Under the pieces are notes generated by a model. It had not been told where the DNA came from. It searched no databases and saw only the letters and a program-made list of their open reading frames with translations. A DNA stretch of 52,373 nt, from the NCBI GenBank assembly GCA_027028505.1, contig JALVJE010000236.1, positions 1-52,373 on the forward strand, read 5' to 3'. This stretch comes from Bacteroidales bacterium. Lineage in GTDB: Bacteria; Bacteroidota; Bacteroidia; Bacteroidales; VadinHA17. Positions 47,614-52,373 of the stretch are shown here, piece after piece. How positions within the stretch are numbered: position 1 is the stretch's first letter; each line of letters opens with the position of its first letter. The translations under genes were made by a program, and so were the position numbers.

Positions 47614-49152
47614 ATGAAAAAGAAAATATTGAAATATTTAGTATTTTTTATGTTGGTATTCGGACTTTTTTCCTGTATGGACTTAGAAGTCGAGAATCTG
47701 AACCAACCGGACCGTGAACGAGCATTATCGAATCCGAATGACCTTATTAACATATTAAGAGGGGGAACGATTGATGCTTTTTCCGGTATTACTACTTCTT
47801 GGGGTGTTCTTATCCAACTTATGGCGGACCAAACAACTTCAACAAATAAATATCGTGCATTTTGGGATTTTTGTGAAGAGCCGCGTTTACAGTTTCAAAA
47901 TGATGTAAACTATGATGGTGCTGGTATTAACAGGGTGCCGTGGTCTGATTTGAATAGTGGCGTTACTGCTGCTAATTCGATTCTAAGTGCTATTGAAGAA
48001 GATGAAATGGAAATTATAGTCAATGATACGGTTAACCGAACAATAGATGCTAAAGCTGCTGCATATTTCATTAAGGGTTTTTCTCAGGGCTTTATTGGTG
48101 TCATGTTTGATAAGGGATATATTGTTGATATAAATTCTGATCTGACTTCATTAGAATTTAAGGATTATCATGAAATGATTAAATCTGGGTTGGATAATAT
48201 TAAAGAGGCTATTAAAATAGCAATGGATAATCCAGATCTGAAATATGATTTTATGCTGAATGTAAATATGAATAGGGATGAGTTTGTTAAGATGTGTTAT
48301 TCATATATGGCAAGAATTGCTATTTCAGAACCACGTACAAAAGATGAACAACCCACCGCTGCATCCTGGGATGATATAAAAGGTTGGGCTGAAAATGGAT
48401 TTGATAAGGATTTCTACATTGAAACATCCCCGGGTGAATGGTGGAATTTTATGATTGACTGGGCTGCTACTGAATGGCCTCCGGGAGCTGGTTACCTGCC
48501 TTCTGATATCAAGATTTTTCATTTAGCCGAGCCGAGCCATTATGAAGAATATTATCCACAAGATTCGGTTTATGCAGATGGTCCTTTTAAAGACCAGAGG
48601 ATTCGTGGTGATAATGGGAATAAACCTTATTTTATGTACATGACAAATTTCGGGTATCTAAATGCTTCAAGAAACAGGTATTTGTTTTCTAGTTATTTCC
48701 ATTACAGGTTCTCCAATGATAATGACTTGAATCAAGCCGGATACATGAATCCGATGTTCCTGGTTGCAGAATTACAATTAATAAAAGCTGAATGTGATTT
48801 GAAGAATGGTAGTGTTAACGGGGTGGAAAGTGTCATGAATGATTCAGATTATCCAAGGATAAGGGACGGTCATTTGGATCCTGTTTCGAATATTAGTAAA
48901 GAACAAGCTCTTCAATTATTACATTCTGAATATGCGATTGAACTTGATCTTGCTGGAGGATCTACTTGTCAGTGGGCTTTTATGAGAAGGTGGGATCTTT
49001 TACAAAAAGGAACAATGACACAGTTGCCTGTTCCTGCACGTGAATTGGAATCCACTGGAAAAGAAATTTATACTTTTGGAGGTGTTAACAATGCCGGGGA
49101 CCCAGGTACAGCTTTAGGACCCGGATGGAGAACCAAAGAGAATGGACAATAA
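47614..49152 (+). CDS. SusD/RagB family substrate-binding lipoprotein
   Basis: The protein has 512 residues. It has a lipoprotein signal KYLVFFMLVFGLFSCMD (Cys21 lipidation). A SusD-like TPR fold follows: VENLNQPDRERALSNPNDLINILRGG, WSDLNSGVTAANSILSAIEEDE, AKAAAYFIKGFSQGFIGVMFDKGYI, MVAELQ-like region MNPMFLVAELQLIKAECDLKNG, and the C-terminal LHSEYAIELDLAGGSTCQWAFMRRWD. It caps the SusC channel on the cell surface and binds the substrate. It starts 31 nt after susC. A terminator-like hairpin lies 43 nt beyond its stop codon, within the reading frame of the next gene. Confidence 0.94.
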   Translation: MKKKILKYLVFFMLVFGLFSCMDLEVENLNQPDRERALSNPNDLINILRGGTIDAFSGITTSWGVLIQLMADQTTSTNKYRAFWDFCEEPRLQFQNDVNYDGAGINRVPWSDLNSGVTAANSILSAIEEDEMEIIVNDTVNRTIDAKAAAYFIKGFSQGFIGVMFDKGYIVDINSDLTSLEFKDYHEMIKSGLDNIKEAIKIAMDNPDLKYDFMLNVNMNRDEFVKMCYSYMARIAISEPRTKDEQPTAASWDDIKGWAENGFDKDFYIETSPGEWWNFMIDWAATEWPPGAGYLPSDIKIFHLAEPSHYEEYYPQDSVYADGPFKDQRIRGDNGNKPYFMYMTNFGYLNASRNRYLFSSYFHYRFSNDNDLNQAGYMNPMFLVAELQLIKAECDLKNGSVNGVESVMNDSDYPRIRDGHLDPVSNISKEQALQLLHSEYAIELDLAGGSTCQWAFMRRWDLLQKGTMTQLPVPARELESTGKEIYTFGGVNNAGDPGTALGPGWRTKENGQ

Positions 49153-49171
49153 TTATATTAGTCTAACACAT

Positions 49172-49687
49172 ATGTATTTTGGGTATATTAAAATAAAAAA
49201 AAGGAAGCTCTTTAAGAGCTTCCTTTTTTTTATTTTAATTATTTTTTTGTTGCCTTATATGGGATGTAATAATGACTATAAAATATATTCTGGGAGAGAA
49301 ATATTATTGTCTTTTGATCCATTGTATGATTATAAGGAAAAAGATTATTTTTATTTGGATCAATATGTTATTATTCATCAGTGGGAAAAAGGAGCATTGC
49401 CATATAAAAATGATACTATTTTTATTCCTCCTCGAAAAATGATTTATGATAAAAGTACCAATGTTGTGAAAAGAGAAAAAACAAACTACATTTTCATGTC
49501 TTTTATACTGAATGATGCTTTAAAAAGGATAAATTATAATAGTGATGCAAAAGAGAAATATAAAATAATTAGTGATCAGAAATTATTAGTGAAAGGGATT
49601 CTTACATTGGAAAAATGCTCGGGAGAAAAAATTAAAATTAAAATACCTGTTGGTTATCCTGTTAATATTGAAGTCATAAAAAAATAA
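49172..49687 (+). CDS. Putative lipoprotein of unknown function downstream of susD
   Basis: The protein has 171 residues from the ATG at 49172 (the frame opens earlier with an ATG at 49142 that overlaps the susD end by 11 nt). The N-terminus is basic (KIKKRKLFK), then hydrophobic (SFLFFILIIFLLPYMGC), which fits a lipobox with Cys near residue 33. The rest is Lys/Tyr/Asp-rich (YKIYSGREILLSFDPLYDY, FMSFILNDALKRINYNSDAKEKYKII, and LTLEKCSGEKIKIKIPVGYPVNIEV); I do not recognise a family. The codons for the signal peptide coincide with a perfect terminator hairpin and T-run. Position suggests an accessory surface lipoprotein of the SusCD unit, but the function is unknown. Confidence 0.7.
   Translation: MYFGYIKIKKRKLFKSFLFFILIIFLLPYMGCNNDYKIYSGREILLSFDPLYDYKEKDYFYLDQYVIIHQWEKGALPYKNDTIFIPPRKMIYDKSTNVVKREKTNYIFMSFILNDALKRINYNSDAKEKYKIISDQKLLVKGILTLEKCSGEKIKIKIPVGYPVNIEVIKK
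49195..49231 (+). terminator. Intrinsic terminator hairpin inside a signal-peptide coding region
   Basis: An A-run, GGAAGCTCTT, one T, AAGAGCTTCC and an eight-T run form an almost perfect palindrome with a classic terminator shape, 43 nt after the susD stop codon. The same bases encode the basic and hydrophobic start of the following lipoprotein. Confidence 0.85.
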
Positions 49688-49695
49688 AAAATACG

Positions 49696-50373
49696 ATGAA
49701 AAATATTTTTATAGTGATTTTAGTTATACTGATTGAATCAGTATTCTCATATGGGCAGTTACCCCAGGGAAAGATCACTAAAACGCCTGGGCTCAAAGAA
49801 ATAAATGTATCAGGAAATATTAAAACTGTTTTGTTGAAAGGTACTTATGAGGGTTTCGTAATTGATAGTAAAGATATTAAGAATACGGGTGTAACATGGA
49901 GTTTTAAGAAAGGCTGTCTAACCTTGAAAAAGAATTCAGGTGATGGTTCGAATCCGACTAGTACGGATATGAATATTACGATATATGTTTATTTTCACAA
50001 ACTATCAAGGATTACAGCAAGTGGGTTGGCTACAATAGTAAACTTATCTGTCATTGAAGTACCATATTTTGCAGTTTTTGCTTCCGGTAACACTTTTTTA
50101 AGCCTTAATCTGAAGGTGGAAAGACTAAAAGTGGATTTGAACGGACAGGCAAAATTATCTGTAAAGGGAAATTGTACCCAGGAAACTATTACTACAGATA
50201 GCTTTTCGAAATATTACGGGGGAGATTTATATGCACAGGATGCTATATGTGATGCACATGGTTCTTCATCTATAAAAGTACAGGTTTATAGGGAACTTCG
50301 TACAAATGGTTCTCCTAATATTACGTATATTGGCAATCCAACGTCCGTTAATGGAGAAAATGTTAAAAGGTAG
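49696..50373 (+). CDS. Secreted GIN-domain (DUF2807) protein
   Basis: The protein has 225 residues. Signal peptide IVILVILIESVFSYGQ. The mature part follows the 'head GIN domain' pattern: LKEINVSGNIKTVLLKGTYEGFVI at the start, VTWSFKKGCLTLKKNSG, ITIYVYFHKLSRITASGLATIVN, LNLKVERLKVDLNGQAKLSVKGN, and AICDAHGSSSIKVQVYRELRTNGSPNITYIGNP at the end. These are right-handed parallel beta-solenoid type repeats found in secreted or surface Bacteroidota proteins of unknown role. It starts 8 nt after the lipoprotein gene, so they are probably cotranscribed. AT-rich, as the rest of the island. Confidence 0.88.
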   Translation: MKNIFIVILVILIESVFSYGQLPQGKITKTPGLKEINVSGNIKTVLLKGTYEGFVIDSKDIKNTGVTWSFKKGCLTLKKNSGDGSNPTSTDMNITIYVYFHKLSRITASGLATIVNLSVIEVPYFAVFASGNTFLSLNLKVERLKVDLNGQAKLSVKGNCTQETITTDSFSKYYGGDLYAQDAICDAHGSSSIKVQVYRELRTNGSPNITYIGNPTSVNGENVKR

Positions 50374-50576
50374 AATCAAGGAACTTTTAGTACAACAAAA
50401 ATCAATAATATTTCAATAAAAAAGGTGTTTATAATCTGAGACTGGAAGGACCGTACCAAAATTATAGATGGGAGTGGTCCCCTTTCTGTCTATATTGTAA
50501 GTAAATATAATAATTTTCGGCATTCATACTAAAATAAACGGACAATTGCTATATGTAAGTTCTCATCATTGTGGTA

Positions 50577-52056
<1,480 letters not shown>

Positions 52057-52080
<24 letters not shown>

Positions 52081-52340
52081 AAAAAACATCTTACCTGTTG
52101 ATAATCAATGCGTGATGTTAATAAAAACAGGGGAATAAAAGGTTAAAATGCAAAGAAAAATGATAATTTAGCTTTTCTTCTACAGTTGGAACGCACCTTT
52201 AGAAAAACTGATCCTCATAATCAGCGAGTTACGTCTGAAATCTTCTGAAATTTCTGAAAATGTAGTGCCACAGAATATTTCAGAAACTATTGCATAATTG
52301 AGATATATGGCAGATATTTGCAGTGTCAATATATCCGATC
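52057..52340. other. Spacer between two transposase genes
   Basis: No gene is seen. It contains the probable right end of the IS5-like element (TTTAGGGTTTGCTG near 52067-52080) and AT-rich sequence with TTTCTGAAA/TTTCAGAAA motifs near 52230-52290, which may be the end of the next element. Confidence 0.5.
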
Positions 52341-52373
52341 ATGTTTGTCAGGATCAAAAAGAGCGGCAAGTAT
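52341..52373 (+). CDS. Start of a second transposase (IS1634/IS4-like), partial
   Basis: An ATG opens a frame reading MFVRIKKSGKY before the window ends. This resembles the start of IS1634-type (IS4 superfamily) transposases, which begin MFVR-x-K. Only 11 codons are visible, so the call is tentative. It would place two IS elements side by side at the edge of the AT-rich island. Confidence 0.45.
   Translation, partial: MFVRIKKSGKY

Noticed and set aside
50374-50576. Possible gene remnant between the GIN-domain gene and the IS
   Set aside because: Short fragments in several frames show no recognisable similarity; not enough to call a pseudogene.

Overview
The window is a Bacteroidota chromosome segment, most likely Bacteroidales; I cannot place it lower than that. 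The evidence is a SusC/SusD pair, several BamA/TamA-type outer-membrane barrels, a PorV/FadL-like barrel, an AddAB-type recombination pair in the Bacteroidota style, a four-helix-bundle (S23/IVP) gene, and -7 elements of the TAnnTTTG type. Most of the window is moderately GC-rich. From about 44.1 kb to the right end it becomes clearly AT-rich.

Layout. 0-6.3 kb (minus strand): a CorA Mg2+ channel, a secreted DUF5916/CBM9-like protein, and an operon of an OmpR-type response regulator (interrupted by an in-frame TAG), a sensor kinase and a small secreted LamG/DUF1080-like protein. 6.5-9.6 kb (plus): an NAD-dependent epimerase/reductase, a steroid 5-alpha-reductase-like membrane enzyme and a BamA-like barrel, ending at a bidirectional terminator. 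9.6-14.8 kb (minus): 2-Cys peroxiredoxin, a POTRA/barrel protein, a conserved unknown and prolyl-tRNA synthetase. 14.9-20.0 kb (plus): two Tyr/Pro/Gly-rich surface proteins separated by a repeat-dense spacer, then a FadL-like porin. 20.0-23.5 kb (minus): larC-larE-larB-wbqC for the nickel-pincer cofactor, divergent from a Tat-exported DUF362 protein and a NapH-like polyferredoxin (23.6-26.1 kb). 26.7-27.7 kb: an aldo/keto reductase lying between repeat mosaics. 28.2-35.5 kb: addA, a radical SAM gene and addB. 35.6-38.7 kb: a two-TM K+ channel with an 18-copy dodecapeptide solenoid, and a DUF819 transporter. 38.8-44.1 kb: a BamA-like barrel, then hutI and ftcD of histidine degradation, split by a four-helix-bundle gene set in 11/22-bp repeat arrays. 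44.1-52.4 kb: a SusC remnant, susC-susD, a lipoprotein, a GIN-domain protein, an IS5-like element and the start of a second transposase.

The most unusual aspect is the non-coding DNA. At least five repeat families occupy the spacers: (i) degenerate 7-8-nt tandem arrays that begin at stop codons of many genes; (ii) 11/22-bp AAATTA-phased arrays flanking the four-helix-bundle gene, with a geneless array elsewhere; (iii) a 32/33-bp two-variant tandem repeat with a single inverted copy 11 kb away; (iv) a long perfect palindrome present twice; (v) CCTGCC/GGCAGG palindromes. The best candidate for an undescribed system is the four-helix-bundle gene with its phased arrays inside the hut operon. Next are the stop-codon-anchored arrays, the dodecapeptide-solenoid channel, and the shared promoter element that links the lar operon to the DUF362/ferredoxin pair.

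All family assignments come from reading motifs by eye. No database search or folding calculation was run.
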